Source: Domibacillus aminovorans (lineage in GTDB: Bacteria; Bacillota; Bacilli; Bacillales; Domibacillaceae). From it: a stretch of 64,000 nucleotides of DNA. A model generated the notes under the pieces. The model did not search any database, was not told the origin of the DNA, and saw nothing but the letters and a program-made list of their open reading frames with translations. The first letter of the stretch is position 1. Every line of letters starts with the position of its first letter. Position numbers and translations under genes: made by a program. This document shows, one piece after another, positions 9,555 to 20,257 of the stretch. The stretch spans positions 55,637 through 119,636 of the forward strand of contig NZ_LQWY01000021.1 of NCBI RefSeq assembly GCF_001643235.1, in the 5' to 3' direction.

Positions 9555-11231
9555 TTACACTTCAATGATAATTGGAACAATCATGGGCCGTCTTTTTGTT
9601 TCCGTATATAAAAATTTCCCGACCGATTCTTTTACGCTTTTTTTGATGACTTTCCATTGGTTTACTTTTGCGCCTTGTAAGTTGTGAACGGTCGTTGTCA
9701 CGAGCTGATTCACGTCATTTAAAAGCTCTTCCGAATGGCGAGCATGGACGAACCCACGGGAAATTGTATCCGGACCCGAAACAATTTTGCCTTCCGTTTT
9801 GCTAAGATGAATCACGATGATGAGCATCCCTTCCTCAGACAGTTGTTTTCGGTCACGTAATACAATGTTTCCAACATCCCCAATACCCAATCCATCTACA
9901 AAAATGTTCCCTGAAGGTATTTTCCGCGTCTGACGGGCCACTGCGTTGTGAATATCGACCACATCCCCATTGTTTACAATAAAAATGTTTTCTTGCTCGA
10001 CTCCAACAGATTCGGCTAATAAGCGGTGCTGATGCAGCATTCTATATTCACCGTGAATAGGAATAAAGTATTTCGGTTTCATTAACGTAAGCATTAATTT
10101 TAATTCTTCTTGACTCGCATGTCCGGAAACGTGCAGACCCGTTACACTTCCCGATCCATAAATCACTTTCGCTCCGAGAAGAAATAAATTATCGATAATC
10201 CGTGCCACATTCCGTTCATTCCCTGGTATTGGGCTTGAAGATAATATAACCGTATCTCCCGGCATAATTTCTACTTGCCGATATTTCGAACTAGATAGAC
10301 GGGATAAAGCGGCCATCGGCTCCCCTTGGCTTCCGGTACAAAGAATCGCCACCCTCTCGGGAGCCATTTGATTCACTTCATTCGCGTCAATTAACATGCC
10401 ATCAGGGATCGTTAAATAACCAAGTTCCAATGCAACCGATACGACGTTCACCATACTTCGGCCAAGTAAGGCAAGCTTTCGATTGGTCTTTATCGCAGCA
10501 TCTACGACTTGCTGAACGCGATGAACGTTTGATGCGAAAGTAGAGATAAACACTTTCCCCTGCGCTTTGTTGAACGCTTCTTCAATGTGCTCGCCTACAA
10601 ATCTTTCAGACGGCGTAAACCCCGGACGTTCCGCATTCGTACTTTCTGATAATAGAGCTAACACACCATTTTTACCGAGGTTGGCCATTTTATGAATATC
10701 CGGATATTGATCATTTACCGGCGTTAAATCGAACTTGAAGTCACCCGTATGGACGACTGTCCCTTCAGGTGTATGAAAAGCAACGCCTAGACAATCGGGA
10801 ATACTATGGTTTGTTTTAAAAAAAGTTAAACGAATCGTTCCTAACTCAATACTCGAATCAGAGTCAATCGTGATAAGCTGCGTTTCCCGAAGAAGCCTAT
10901 GTTCTTTGAGCTTCACTTCGATTAAACCTAACGTTAATCGTGTTGCATATATCGGCATATCTAATTGTTTTAATATGTATGGGATAGCCCCAATATGATC
11001 TTCATGTCCATGCGTCACAACTAAAGCTCGAATCTTCTCCTTGTTTTCCTGTAAGTAGGCAATATCCGGGATAATCAAATCAATGCCTAATAAACTTTCA
11101 TCTGGAAATTTGGATCCACAGTCGATGACCACAATATCGTCTGCATATTGTACCGCATACATATTTTTCCCAATTTCATTAACGCCACCTAAAGCAACGA
11201 TCGATAATGTATTTTCTGCTGCGTTCAACAT
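9555..11231 (-). CDS. Ribonuclease J family protein
   Basis: A 558-residue metallo-beta-lactamase/beta-CASP RNase. An intact metal site is visible: THGHEDHIGAIPY, later TNHSIPDCLG and HTGDFKFDLTP. Beta-CASP motifs follow (ALLSESTNAERPGF, LCTGSQGEPMAALSRL, HVSGHASQEELKLML, IPIHGEYRM), and the usual C-terminal KTEGK...TKRRPMIVPIIIEV region is complete. It processes and degrades mRNA by endo- and 5'-to-3' exonucleolytic cuts. The HGHEDH box is unlike RNase J2, where it is degenerate in B. subtilis, and the context differs from the usual rnjA or rnjB loci, so it may be an extra paralog. GGGAGGAAT stands before the ATG. Confidence 0.93.
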   Translation of the reverse strand: MLNAAENTLSIVALGGVNEIGKNMYAVQYADDIVVIDCGSKFPDESLLGIDLIIPDIAYLQENKEKIRALVVTHGHEDHIGAIPYILKQLDMPIYATRLTLGLIEVKLKEHRLLRETQLITIDSDSSIELGTIRLTFFKTNHSIPDCLGVAFHTPEGTVVHTGDFKFDLTPVNDQYPDIHKMANLGKNGVLALLSESTNAERPGFTPSERFVGEHIEEAFNKAQGKVFISTFASNVHRVQQVVDAAIKTNRKLALLGRSMVNVVSVALELGYLTIPDGMLIDANEVNQMAPERVAILCTGSQGEPMAALSRLSSSKYRQVEIMPGDTVILSSSPIPGNERNVARIIDNLFLLGAKVIYGSGSVTGLHVSGHASQEELKLMLTLMKPKYFIPIHGEYRMLHQHRLLAESVGVEQENIFIVNNGDVVDIHNAVARQTRKIPSGNIFVDGLGIGDVGNIVLRDRKQLSEEGMLIIVIHLSKTEGKIVSGPDTISRGFVHARHSEELLNDVNQLVTTTVHNLQGAKVNQWKVIKKSVKESVGKFLYTETKRRPMIVPIIIEV

Positions 11232-11433
11232 TCGATTCCTCCCACTTTACATCATTATGCAAAGTGTGCCCTTTTAACATCTTTTTATGCTTGACCATAA
11301 AGTTTCACATATCGGGCATAAAACATGATGTAAAGTTTTCATCCGTTACTATGCCGGCTGAAGCGTAACGCAAATCAGGGCAGTACAATTTCTGATTTAT
11401 TCCAATTTTATGTAATTGTATCGTTTAAAGGAG

Positions 11434-11465
11434 AAAAAAGATTGTCAGCACATTTCACTGACAAT
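11434..11465 (-). terminator. Terminator of lipA-iscA-like unit
   Basis: ATTGTCAG pairs with CTGACAAT; on the minus strand it is followed by CTTTTTTC. It lies between the IscA-like gene and the RNase J gene. Confidence 0.85.
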
Positions 11466-11510
11466 TTTGATTAGTCTATGCTCTTAAAAGCTTTGCGTTA
11501 ATTGCAACAA

Positions 11511-11816
11511 TTAATCAATTTCAATTGTACAAGCACTTGAGGCAAAACTTTCTCCTACAAGAAAGCCGTGTTCATCAGTATAATCAATTTGCGTTTCTAT
11601 ATCTACATAACGTTTTGTAAAATGGTCCATTCGAATGTGAATTCCATCATATTCAATAACCGTATCGTTTCGTCGTGGTTCATCAAAAACAAGCGTAAAT
11701 TTAACAGACAGCCCGCATCCGCCAGCTACATCGGCGTCAATACGGGGTGACTGTTCCTCCTTGAAGACCATTGCTTTTAGCTTGTCCAATGCCGCTTCTG
11801 TTAGTGTGATAACCAT
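11511..11816 (-). CDS. HesB/IscA-like iron-sulfur protein family member
   Basis: A 101-residue protein with the A-type carrier layout: N-terminal ITLTEAALDKLKAM, a GGCGLSVKF turn with Cys34, and a C-terminal SSACTIEID with Cys96. Classical IscA/SufA proteins have a C-terminal CxC pair; here only one cysteine remains, as in some Bacillus HesB-like proteins. It follows lipA by 39 bases and is probably co-transcribed. A role in supplying Fe-S clusters to lipoyl synthase is plausible from position only. GGAAGGAG stands before the ATG. Confidence 0.8.
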   Translation of the reverse strand: MVITLTEAALDKLKAMVFKEEQSPRIDADVAGGCGLSVKFTLVFDEPRRNDTVIEYDGIHIRMDHFTKRYVDIETQIDYTDEHGFLVGESFASSACTIEID

Positions 11817-11855
11817 TGAACGCTCTCCTTCCCGTCAATATCCTATTATTCATGA

Positions 11856-12734
11856 TCATACATTTGATTTTGCTGCACGGACCTGTTCATCAGCATGGTA
11901 GGAAGAGCGAACAAGTGGACCTGATTCACAATGGCTAAACCCTTTGGACAAGGCTATTTCCTTTAATTCGTTAAACTCCTGTGGACTCCAATATTTTTGT
12001 ACTTTTAAATGGTGTTTCGTTGGCTGTAAATATTGACCGATTGTCATGATATCCACATCATTGTCGCGGAGGTCCACCATCGTTTCTATAATCTCTTCTT
12101 TTGTTTCTCCAAGACCAATCATAATACTTGATTTCGTTGGAATGTTGGGATTTAATTCTTTCGCTCGTTTTAAAAACCCAAGGGAACGTTCATATGTTGC
12201 TCGTGCACGAACTCTCGGTGTTAAACGTCTCACTGTTTCAATGTTATGGTTTAAAATGTCTGGTCTTGCATCCATTAATGTTTTTAAGTTGTCACATTCC
12301 CCATTCATATCGGATGGAAGAACTTCAATGCTGCAAAATGGATTGAGACGCCGCACTGCTCGTACCGTCTCCGCGAATACCCCCGCTCCGCCGTCTTTTA
12401 GGTCATCACGAGCAACAGCGGTAATGACGACATGCTTTAAGCCCATTTGCTCCACTGATTCTGCCACACGTACTGGCTCTTCCCAATCAAGCTCTGTCGG
12501 AAGCCCTGTTTGAACAGCACAGAATCGGCAGGCACGTGTACATACACTTCCTAAAATCATAAAGGTTGCCGTTTTGCGTACAGCCCAGCATTCATGAATG
12601 TTAGGGCATTTCGCTTCTTCACAGACCGTATGAAGTTTTTTTTCGCGCATCATTTTTTTTAAGCCTGTATACTGTTCATTCGTATTTAATTTAATTTTGA
12701 GCCATTCTGGTTTACGCACATACTCAATAGTCAT
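11856..12734 (-). CDS. lipA: Lipoyl synthase
   Basis: A radical-SAM enzyme of 292 residues that inserts two sulfurs into octanoyl groups on GcvH and 2-oxoacid dehydrogenases. The auxiliary cluster ligands C38, C43 and C49 lie in the [12 protein letters not shown] motif, and the radical-SAM triad C65-X3-C69-X2-C72 in CTRACRFC. The C-terminal [13 protein letters not shown] is characteristic. The frame extends further upstream to 12770, but ATG 12734 follows GGAGTGA at normal spacing and aligns with B. subtilis LipA. It lies just after the glycine cleavage genes, whose H protein needs lipoylation; a hairpin at 12808-12871 separates them. Confidence 0.95.
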   Translation of the reverse strand: MTIEYVRKPEWLKIKLNTNEQYTGLKKMMREKKLHTVCEEAKCPNIHECWAVRKTATFMILGSVCTRACRFCAVQTGLPTELDWEEPVRVAESVEQMGLKHVVITAVARDDLKDGGAGVFAETVRAVRRLNPFCSIEVLPSDMNGECDNLKTLMDARPDILNHNIETVRRLTPRVRARATYERSLGFLKRAKELNPNIPTKSSIMIGLGETKEEIIETMVDLRDNDVDIMTIGQYLQPTKHHLKVQKYWSPQEFNELKEIALSKGFSHCESGPLVRSSYHADEQVRAAKSNV

Positions 12735-12807
12735 ATCATTCACTCCTATAAATGGACTGAAACCAGTCACAATCTTGATATATATCCAGTATTGATGTTC
12801 ATTTATT

Positions 12808-12871
12808 GAAAACCGCCAAGATTGAAATAGTGAAAAAGTACATGCTCACTTTACTTTCATTCCCGGCGGTT
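12808..12871 (-). terminator. Hairpin between gcvPB and lipA
   Basis: AACCGCC pairs with GGCGGTT across about 47 bases that can fold further (AGTGA/TCACT). The T tail is weak, so partial readthrough into lipA is possible. Confidence 0.5.
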
Positions 12872-12893
12872 CATTTTCAATCCTGAAATTAAT

Positions 12894-14384
12894 TTATGAT
12901 TTTACGATTTCTTTATCTATCTCCACCGCTTCCTCTTTTGTATAACGCAATATTGGCTGTCTAGCTGCTTGTACTTCATCCAATCGGCCAATGACCGTTG
13001 TATGCGGCGACTCTAATACAACGTCTGGATTGTTTTCTACTTCTTTGGCGATTTGAATCATCACATCAGCAAAGGCATCCATTGTTTCTTTTGACTCTGT
13101 TTCTGTCGGCTCAATCATCAAGCATTCTTCTACATTTAGCGGGAAATAGATAGTCGGCGGATGGTAGCCGAAATCCAGCAGACGTTTTGCCATATCAAGT
13201 GTTCTTACACCAAGTTTTTTCTGTTTGGATCCTGATAAAACAAATTCATGCTTACAAATTTGTGAATACGGTGCTTCAAAATATGGCTCTAGCTTTTTGC
13301 GAAGATAATTCGCGTGAAGAACAGCACTTTCAGATACTTGACGCAATCCTTCCGGCCCCATTGTGCGAATGTACGTGTACGCACGAACAAGAATACCAAA
13401 GTTTCCATAATAGCCTTTTACACGGCCAATTGAAAGCGGCTGATTAAAGTCGATCACATATTTATCCTCGTCTTTTTCAATACGCGGCACCGGCAAATAC
13501 GGAATCAGTTTCTTTTTCACACCGACTGGCCCTGCGCCAGGACCGCCGCCGCCATGAGGCGTTGTAAATGTTTTGTGAAGATTTAAATGGACGATGTCAA
13601 AGCCCATTTTACCTGGCGTTGTTTTGCCTAAAATAGCATTGGCATTTGCCCCATCATAATACAATAAGCCGCCTGCTTCATGAACAACTTTGGCGATTTC
13701 CACAATTTCTTTTTCAAATAGACCGAGTGTATTAGGATTTGTGAGCATGAGTGCTGCTGTGTCGTGGTCCACGTGCTTCTTTAATTCTTCTACATCTACT
13801 AAACCATTTTCATTTGATGGAATGGTCACTGTTTGAAAACCGGCAACCGTCGCGCTTGCTGGATTCGTACCGTGAGCAGAGTCTGGAACAAGTACCTTCG
13901 TTCTCGTTTCTCCTTTTTCTTTAAGATACGCCTTCACCATCATGAGCCCTGTCCATTCGCCTTGAGCGCCTGCAGATGGCTGCAGTGTCACAGCATCCAT
14001 ACCTGTAATGACAGCTAATTCCTCTTGCAATTCATATAAAAGCTGAAGTGCTCCCTGTGCCGTTTCAGCTGGCTGGTAAGGATGAATGCGGCTAAAGCCT
14101 TCTAAACGTGCTACATCCTCGTTAATTTTTGGATTATACTTCATCGTGCAAGAACCAAGCGGATAAAAACCATTATCGATCCCGTGATTTTTATTGGAGA
14201 GTGCAGTATAATGGCGTACTAGCTGAAGCTCCGATACTTCCGGAAGTTCAGCCGGGATATCACGAATTAAATGTTTAGGAAATTTATCTTGCAGATCAAC
14301 TTTGTTTACGTCGCTTTCCGGAAGACTGGAACCGACACGCCCTGAACGACTAATTTCAAAGATCAAATCATTATATTCAACCAT
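12894..14384 (-). CDS. gcvPB: Glycine dehydrogenase (decarboxylating) subunit 2
   Basis: A 496-residue PLP subunit of the P protein. The Schiff-base Lys is K271 in [15 protein letters not shown], with the glycine-rich loop right after it. [15 protein letters not shown] and [13 protein letters not shown] are typical of the beta-type half of the two-gene P protein. With GcvPA it decarboxylates glycine and loads the aminomethyl group on lipoyl-GcvH. Its ATG overlaps the gcvPA stop by 8 bases, implying translational coupling. Confidence 0.96.
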   Translation of the reverse strand: MVEYNDLIFEISRSGRVGSSLPESDVNKVDLQDKFPKHLIRDIPAELPEVSELQLVRHYTALSNKNHGIDNGFYPLGSCTMKYNPKINEDVARLEGFSRIHPYQPAETAQGALQLLYELQEELAVITGMDAVTLQPSAGAQGEWTGLMMVKAYLKEKGETRTKVLVPDSAHGTNPASATVAGFQTVTIPSNENGLVDVEELKKHVDHDTAALMLTNPNTLGLFEKEIVEIAKVVHEAGGLLYYDGANANAILGKTTPGKMGFDIVHLNLHKTFTTPHGGGGPGAGPVGVKKKLIPYLPVPRIEKDEDKYVIDFNQPLSIGRVKGYYGNFGILVRAYTYIRTMGPEGLRQVSESAVLHANYLRKKLEPYFEAPYSQICKHEFVLSGSKQKKLGVRTLDMAKRLLDFGYHPPTIYFPLNVEECLMIEPTETESKETMDAFADVMIQIAKEVENNPDVVLESPHTTVIGRLDEVQAARQPILRYTKEEAVEIDKEIVKS

Positions 14385-15729
14385 TTACGCTCGCCTCCAA
14401 TACATTTATAAATTGGTCAATTTCTTCTTTCGTACGCTGTTCTGTTACTGCAATGAGCATTTGATGGTCAAAGCCGTAATCATTTCCTAAATCAAATCCG
14501 CCGATGATTCCTTGCTCAAGAAGCTTTGTATTAACTTCCTTAACTGGACGAGGAAGGTCTACAACGAATTCATTAAAGAAAGGTGCTTCATTCGCAACAA
14601 CAAATCCTTTTTCCTGCAGACGTTTTGCCATATAATCCGCTTTCTCTATATTCAGCTGTGCCATATCGCGGATTCCCTGCTTTCCAAGTGCTGTCATGCA
14701 GATGGAAGAAGCAAGAGCATTCAATGCCTGATTAGAACAAATATTAGAGGATGCTTTATCACGACGAATATGCTGCTCACGCGCTTGCAGTGTTAAGACA
14801 AATCCACGTTTGCCTTGCTCATCTGCCGTTTGTCCTACAATACGCCCCGGCACTTTGCGCATAAATTTTTTAGTAACCGCAAAATATCCACAGTGCGGAC
14901 CGCCAAAGGACATCGGTATCCCTAATGGCTGCATATCCCCGACAACGATATCTGCCCCTAGCTTACCTGGTGCCTGTAATTGTGCCAGTGACAATGGATT
15001 GGCACTAACAATGAAAAGGGCCCCTGTTGTATCTGCGATATTTTTAATTTCTGCTAGGTCTTCGATCGATCCGAAGAAGTTTGGGTATTGAACAATCACA
15101 GCAGCCGTGTCTTTATCAATTTGTGCCTGCAAGCTTTCCAAATCTGTACAGTCACCTGCTAAATTTATCTCTTCGACTGTATAGCCCGGACCTCCCGCAA
15201 CTGTGTTTAAGATCGCCCGTGACTCAGGATGAACAGCTTTAGAAACAAGTACTTTCGAACGCCGCGTAGACGCAACGGCAAGTGATGCAGCTTCTGCAAG
15301 AGAAGTAAAGCCATCGTACATAGAAGAGTTGGCAACATCCATTCCCGTTAGCTCACAAACCATCGTTTGAAATTCAAAAATGGCTTGTAATTCCCCTTGG
15401 CTGATTTCCGGCTGGTACGGAGTATAAGCTGTATAAAACTCAGAGCGGGAAATCATATGGTTCACTACACTTGGAATGTAATGATCATACGTGCCAGCAC
15501 CAAGAAAAATTGGGTATTCGTTAGCATTTTTATTTTGCGATGCAAGCTTATGCATCTTTTTCATCAACTGCGGTTCAGGAATGGCGTCTGGAATATTTAA
15601 CTCTCCCTTCAGACGAATCTCAGGAGGGATATCTTCAAACAGCTCATCTACTGAAGAAATATCTAAAAAGGCTAACATTTCCTCTTGATCTTGTTTTGTA
15701 TCTGGGAGATATCGATAGGTTGCTGTCAT
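14377..15729 (-). CDS. gcvPA: Glycine dehydrogenase (decarboxylating) subunit 1
   Basis: A 450-residue alpha-type half of the P protein, with [13 protein letters not shown] at the start, [27 protein letters not shown] and [14 protein letters not shown] 15729 is chosen because AAGGAGATG precedes it and the length then matches B. subtilis GcvPA; the frame could extend to 15774 but that would overlap gcvH. It forms a heterotetramer with GcvPB. Confidence 0.96.
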   Translation of the reverse strand: MTATYRYLPDTKQDQEEMLAFLDISSVDELFEDIPPEIRLKGELNIPDAIPEPQLMKKMHKLASQNKNANEYPIFLGAGTYDHYIPSVVNHMISRSEFYTAYTPYQPEISQGELQAIFEFQTMVCELTGMDVANSSMYDGFTSLAEAASLAVASTRRSKVLVSKAVHPESRAILNTVAGGPGYTVEEINLAGDCTDLESLQAQIDKDTAAVIVQYPNFFGSIEDLAEIKNIADTTGALFIVSANPLSLAQLQAPGKLGADIVVGDMQPLGIPMSFGGPHCGYFAVTKKFMRKVPGRIVGQTADEQGKRGFVLTLQAREQHIRRDKASSNICSNQALNALASSICMTALGKQGIRDMAQLNIEKADYMAKRLQEKGFVVANEAPFFNEFVVDLPRPVKEVNTKLLEQGIIGGFDLGNDYGFDHQMLIAVTEQRTKEEIDQFINVLEASVNG

Positions 15730-15730
15730 C

Positions 15731-16126
15731 TTACACATCTCCTTTACGAACAAATTCCTGGTACGCACCGTCATTTAAAAGCGATTCTAACTCTTCCGGA
15801 TTGGACATTTCGACTTCTATTAACCAACCTGCTTCATATGGCTGTTCGTTAATCATCTCAGGTTCATCCCCTAACGCCTCGTTGACACTGACAACAGTAC
15901 CTGATACAGGAGAATAAATTTCAGAAGCTGTTTTAACCGACTCGATTGTTCCCATTGTTTCATTAGCTGTTACCTCATCATCACTGTCCGGGTTTTCGAC
16001 AAAGACGATATCACCTAATTGATTTTGGGCATAATCTGAAATCCCAATACGCACTCGATTTCCGCCTAGTTGTAGTACCCACTCATGATCCTTGCTATAT
16101 AGTAAGTTTGTTGTCACTTTTGTCAT
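15731..16126 (-). CDS. gcvH: Glycine cleavage system H protein
   Basis: A 131-residue lipoyl carrier. The lipoyl-lysine is K65 in [18 protein letters not shown], inside the two-sheet hammerhead fold. It shuttles the aminomethyl group between P and T proteins. In B. subtilis gcvH sits apart from gcvT-PA-PB; here it lies between gcvT and gcvPA. It ends one base before the gcvPA ATG. The 147-base gap upstream holds a perfect palindrome (16180-16196). Confidence 0.96.
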   Translation of the reverse strand: MTKVTTNLLYSKDHEWVLQLGGNRVRIGISDYAQNQLGDIVFVENPDSDDEVTANETMGTIESVKTASEIYSPVSGTVVSVNEALGDEPEMINEQPYEAGWLIEVEMSNPEELESLLNDGAYQEFVRKGDV

Positions 16127-16179
16127 TGTTTTTTCTTCCTTTCACGCGCTAATATTTTTACGGTTTTGAACAGTTTAGG

Positions 16180-16196
16180 ATATACAAGTTGTATAT
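16180..16196. promoter_or_regulatory. Perfect 17-bp palindrome in the gcvT-gcvH gap
   Basis: ATATACAA G TTGTATAT is exactly self-complementary and sits about 55-70 bases upstream of gcvH. It could be an operator (GntR-type sites often contain TGTATA) or an RNA hairpin. No partner is identified. Confidence 0.35.
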
Positions 16197-16273
16197 TGCT
16201 TGCCGATTTCACGCTTGCATGCACATTCCCACTTTCGTACGATGCATATCAAGCTATTACTATATGAAAAATT

Positions 16274-17386
16274 TTATGATCCTTTTTTATAGAACGGTGC
16301 TTTTATAACAACGGCGTCAATCTTCTTATGACGGATTTCAACTTTTAACTGCGTCCCCACTTCAGCGTGTTCTGCGAATACCAGCGCAAGGCCTAAGTTT
16401 TTCTGTAATGACGGTGAGCGTGTTCCGGATGTAATAAAACCAATTTCATCTTCTCCAGAAAATACTTTGTACCCGTGACGAGGGATGCCCCGTCCTGTTA
16501 CTTCAATCCCTACTAACTTTCGTTTTAATCCTTCTTCTTTTTGAGCTGTAAGGGCCGCCTTGCCGATAAAATTACTTTCTTTGTTCGTTTTGACAGCAAA
16601 ACTGATTCCTGCTTCAAGCGGGCTGATTTTATTTGTGAGCTCCTGGCCATATAGTACAAGGCGTGCTTCAAAACGAAGCGTATCACGCGCACCAAGTCCA
16701 CACGGTTTTAAACCCTCTTCCTTTCCTGTATTTAGAAGTTTCTCCCAAAGTGTCTCCACCTTATCCGCTGCTAAATAAAGTTCAAAACCGTCCTCCCCCG
16801 TGTAGCCTGTACGGGATACGAGAACTTCTGTAATACCGTCTACATTGACATGTTGAGCAAATTGGAAAACACCAATTTCAGATAAATTAGTCTCTGTGAG
16901 TTTTTGTAAGATGCCTTCTGCTTTTGGACCTTGAATGGCAAGCAAGGCAATGTCACTTGATCTATTTTCTAACTTCACGTCTCCTTCTACATGCTGCTTC
17001 ATCCACTCAAAATCTTTTTCAATGTTTGATGCATTAATGACGAGTAAATATTTTTCATTTTCTAGCTTATAAACTAACAAATCATCGATCGTTCCACCGT
17101 CTGGATAACACATAGCTGTATACTGTGCTTGGTTGATCTGAATCTTTGTTACATCATTCGTTACCAGGTAGTTAAGGTAATTCTCTGCATCTTTTCCTTC
17201 TACGAGCACTTCCCCCATATGAGAAACATCAAAAAGCCCAGCTTCCTTTCGAACGGCCTCATGTTCTTCTAAAATGCTTGAAAATTGTACTGGAAGTTCC
17301 CAACCACCAAAATCAATGACCTTTGCTCCGTACTTTTTATACACTTCAAAAAGCGCTGTTCGCTTTAACACTGTTTTTGTACTCAC
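16274..17386 (-). CDS. gcvT: Aminomethyltransferase (glycine cleavage T protein)
   Basis: About 370 residues of the GcvT fold: [57 protein letters not shown] and [19 protein letters not shown]. It transfers the methylene unit to THF, making 5,10-methylene-THF and NH3. The frame extends to 17416, overlapping sdaAA. GTG 17386 follows GGGGGTG at good spacing and gives the family length, so it is preferred. Confidence 0.94.
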   Translation of the reverse strand: MSTKTVLKRTALFEVYKKYGAKVIDFGGWELPVQFSSILEEHEAVRKEAGLFDVSHMGEVLVEGKDAENYLNYLVTNDVTKIQINQAQYTAMCYPDGGTIDDLLVYKLENEKYLLVINASNIEKDFEWMKQHVEGDVKLENRSSDIALLAIQGPKAEGILQKLTETNLSEIGVFQFAQHVNVDGITEVLVSRTGYTGEDGFELYLAADKVETLWEKLLNTGKEEGLKPCGLGARDTLRFEARLVLYGQELTNKISPLEAGISFAVKTNKESNFIGKAALTAQKEEGLKRKLVGIEVTGRGIPRHGYKVFSGEDEIGFITSGTRSPSLQKNLGLALVFAEHAEVGTQLKVEIRHKKIDAVVIKAPFYKKGS

Positions 17387-17400
17387 TGCTACACCCCCGA

Positions 17401-18285
17401 TTAAGTTTTCCTGCAAAATAACTCTTCTTTTACCCTTTTACCCGTTTCGGTCATAGCAAGGCCGCCAAGTGCTGTTTCTCTAAGTGTTCTCGGCATTTCC
17501 TTTCCAATCTTGTACATCGCCTCAATGACTTCATCGCACGGAATGCGGCTTTCGACACCCGCAAGAGCTAAATCCGCAGCTGCAAAGGCAATCGATGTAC
17601 CAATGACATTTCGCTTAATGCAAGGTACTTCAACAAGTCCCGCAACGGGATCACAAACTAAACCTAAAAGTGATTTCATCGCAATAGCAGTTGCATGCAC
17701 TACTTGTTTTGGTGTTCCGCCTTTTAATTCAACGATCGTTCCTGCAGCCATGGCCGTAGCAGAACCGACCTCTGCCTGGCACCCTCCTGCAGCCCCTGAA
17801 ATAAACGAACGATTTGCAATCACATAACCAAGCATACTTGCCGTAAACAATCCCATGACTAAATCTTTATAGAAAGTGCCGTCATTTTTGTGAAGCGAAA
17901 ACAATACGCCTGGCAAAATTCCTGCGGCACCGGCAGTTGGCGTTGCCACAATAACACCCATTCGAGCATTACTTTCGGAGGTTGCCAGCGAGAAAGTCAT
18001 CGCGTTACTAATATAATCGCCTGTAAGTGATTTCCCTGAACGTTCATATTCACTCATTTTCACGGCATCACCACCGGAAATACCGCTCGGTGCAGCAGAT
18101 GTGTCTTTTTTACCGTTATCAACTGCTTCCTTCATTTTGATTAATCGTTCTTCCATCATGCTGATAATGGTTTCTTTATTTCTCCCTGACTTTTCTGCTT
18201 CCATCATCAGCATGATTTCACCAATTGTTTTTTGTTCACTCTCACAAGCTTCAATGAGTTCTTTCATTGACTGGATTTCCATCAT
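17401..18285 (-). CDS. sdaAA: L-serine dehydratase, iron-sulfur type, alpha subunit
   Basis: A 294-residue catalytic subunit with cluster-ligand cysteines in [34 protein letters not shown] and IPCDEV. It converts L-serine to pyruvate and ammonia with an oxygen-sensitive [4Fe-4S] centre. Its ATG overlaps the sdaAB stop (ATGA), so the subunits are coupled. Placement between glyA and gcvT ties serine removal to glycine breakdown. Confidence 0.94.
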   Translation of the reverse strand: MMEIQSMKELIEACESEQKTIGEIMLMMEAEKSGRNKETIISMMEERLIKMKEAVDNGKKDTSAAPSGISGGDAVKMSEYERSGKSLTGDYISNAMTFSLATSESNARMGVIVATPTAGAAGILPGVLFSLHKNDGTFYKDLVMGLFTASMLGYVIANRSFISGAAGGCQAEVGSATAMAAGTIVELKGGTPKQVVHATAIAMKSLLGLVCDPVAGLVEVPCIKRNVIGTSIAFAAADLALAGVESRIPCDEVIEAMYKIGKEMPRTLRETALGGLAMTETGKRVKEELFCRKT

Positions 18286-18800
18286 ACATCTCCCATAAGA
18301 ACTTTTCTCATCCTATATTGTGGATACTTTTTGGCTATCACAGAAAGGTCTTCGCCTGTACTTAAACGTATATCTACCGTCTTGCCATCAATTATAAATA
18401 CTTTTGATAAGCCTCCCCCAAGAGATGCTCCACCAACTTTCACAACATTTTCTCCCCGCCTTGCTGTCACAATTGTTGTATTTGGATGCTCAAAATGTGC
18501 ACAATTGTCTTCGAAATTTAAGGTATAGTCAAGCCCTTGTCCGTATGCCAGCTCAAGCGCGTATTTAATTCTCGGATCATCTGTATCCATCCCGAGTAGC
18601 CCGCCAAGCAAAGCCTTATCTGTCCCATGCCCTTGGTATGTTTGTGCGAAAGAATCATAGAAAATAATGTTCGCCTCTTTCGGACAACCGCCTAAGAGTT
18701 CATGTATAAACCTGCCAATAGATACAACACCGGCTGTATGAGAACTAGATGGTCCTACCATGATTGGTCCGATAATGTCAAAGCAACTTTGAAATTCCAT
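18282..18800 (-). CDS. sdaAB: L-serine dehydratase beta subunit, short form without ACT domain
   Basis: A 172-residue protein starting FDIIGPIMVGPSSSHTAG, with AQTYQGHGTDKALLGGLLG and VGGASLGGGLSKV. B. subtilis SdaAB is about 220 residues and ends in an ACT domain. Here the protein stops after RLSTGEDLSVIAKKYPQYRM with no ACT-like ending, and the normal overlap with sdaAA argues against a recent frameshift. Loss of serine control through the ACT domain is inference. AAAGGAGA precedes the ATG. Confidence 0.9.
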   Translation of the reverse strand: MEFQSCFDIIGPIMVGPSSSHTAGVVSIGRFIHELLGGCPKEANIIFYDSFAQTYQGHGTDKALLGGLLGMDTDDPRIKYALELAYGQGLDYTLNFEDNCAHFEHPNTTIVTARRGENVVKVGGASLGGGLSKVFIIDGKTVDIRLSTGEDLSVIAKKYPQYRMRKVLMGDV

Positions 18801-18815
18801 GATGTTTCTCCTTTC

Positions 18816-20066
18816 TTACACATTAATCGGCTGTTGAAATAAAGGATACACTTCACAAATAGATTTTGTTGTTTCTTTTGCCTTTTCTAGAACAGCTGAA
18901 TCCCCTTTGCTCTTTAAAACAGCCGAGATGACTCCCGCAATTTGCACCATCTCTTCCTTTTTCATTCCGCGTGTTGTTAATGCCGCTGTGCCCATACGGA
19001 CTCCGCTTGTCACAAACGGGCTCTCCAGATCATATGGAATCGTATTTTTATTGACAGTAATTCCTGCTTCTTCAAGCAGCTTCTCCGCTACTTTTCCCGT
19101 TAAGTTCCATGGGCGTACATCCAGTAACACAATATGATTATCTGTTCCGCCGGAAACAAGGACAGCTCCTTCTTTCTTTAATGCTTCACCAAGTGCTGCA
19201 GCATTTTCAATGACTTGTCTGGCGTATTCTTTAAAGCTTGGCTGCAATGCTTCTTTGAAGGCAACGGCTTTGGCTGCAATAATGTGCATCAACGGTCCGC
19301 CTTGAATGCCTGGAAATACCGCTTTATTGATCGCTTTTATCATTTCTTCATCATTTGTTAAGATTATGCCGCCGCGCGGCCCTCTCAATGTTTTATGTGT
19401 AGTGCTCGTCACAACATCTGCATATGGTACTGGTGATGGATGAAGCCCCGCTGCTACAAGGCCTGCAATATGGGCCATATCCACCATCAATTTTGCCCCA
19501 ACTTTGTCGGCAATTTCTTTAAATCGTGCAAAATCAATGGTTCTTGGATAAGCGCTTGTACCGGCAATAATTAGTTTTGGTTTTTCTTTTTTAGCGATGG
19601 CTTCAAGCTCATCATAGTCAATCAATTGAGTATCTTCCCTCACTCCATAGGAGACAATATCAAACCATCTCCCAGAAATACTGACAGGACTTCCATGAGT
19701 TAAATGTCCACCATGTGAAAGGTTCATTCCCATCACTTTATCACCAGGCTGAAGCAGCGCGTAAAAAACAGCGAGATTTGCTTGTGCACCTGAGTGAGGC
19801 TGAACATTTGCATACTTGGCATTAAAAAGCTTAGTTAGGCGCTCAATAGCTGCTTGTTCTGCTATATCGACAAATTCACATCCACCATAGTAACGTTTCC
19901 CCGGAAGACCTTCTGCATATTTGTTCGTCATCACGCTTCCCATTGCTTCTAATACCTCTTCGCTGACAAAGTTTTCTGATGCGATCAACTCGAGTGTTTG
20001 ATGCTGGCGATTTTTTTCCTGCTCAATCGCTTCAAAAATCGTTGAATCATTTTTTTGTAAACTCAC
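18816..20066 (-). CDS. glyA: Serine hydroxymethyltransferase
   Basis: A 416-residue PLP enzyme with the Schiff-base Lys225 in [29 protein letters not shown] and [15 protein letters not shown]. It interconverts glycine plus methylene-THF with serine. As first gene of a riboswitch-controlled operon with serine dehydratase and the cleavage system, it most likely runs towards serine, using one-carbon units released from glycine and N-methyl groups. The start is GTG with AGGAGG 8 bases upstream. A second, housekeeping glyA elsewhere is likely but cannot be seen. Confidence 0.95.
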   Translation of the reverse strand: MSLQKNDSTIFEAIEQEKNRQHQTLELIASENFVSEEVLEAMGSVMTNKYAEGLPGKRYYGGCEFVDIAEQAAIERLTKLFNAKYANVQPHSGAQANLAVFYALLQPGDKVMGMNLSHGGHLTHGSPVSISGRWFDIVSYGVREDTQLIDYDELEAIAKKEKPKLIIAGTSAYPRTIDFARFKEIADKVGAKLMVDMAHIAGLVAAGLHPSPVPYADVVTSTTHKTLRGPRGGIILTNDEEMIKAINKAVFPGIQGGPLMHIIAAKAVAFKEALQPSFKEYARQVIENAAALGEALKKEGAVLVSGGTDNHIVLLDVRPWNLTGKVAEKLLEEAGITVNKNTIPYDLESPFVTSGVRMGTAALTTRGMKKEEMVQIAGVISAVLKSKGDSAVLEKAKETTKSICEVYPLFQQPINV

Positions 20067-20212
20067 TCTTATTCCTCCTTATAGTTTCAGTTTTCACTGA
20101 ATATTTTCATCGTTTTATTTATCCTGATGATCAAACTGGTTTTCTTCAGGCCCTACATCTTTCTCTAGAGTGTTGCAGTAAATAATCATACACTATTCCC
20201 TTTTTTGGATAT

Positions 20213-20256
20213 AAAAAAGGACAGAAAAGGGTAGCACTCTCTCCCCATCTCTGTCC
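20213..20256 (-). terminator. Riboswitch expression-platform terminator
   Basis: GGACAGA pairs with TCTGTCC around a purine-rich loop; on the minus strand it runs into TTTTTT. It lies immediately 3' of the second glycine aptamer, as expected for a transcriptional ON switch. Confidence 0.85.
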
Positions 20257-20257
20257 T

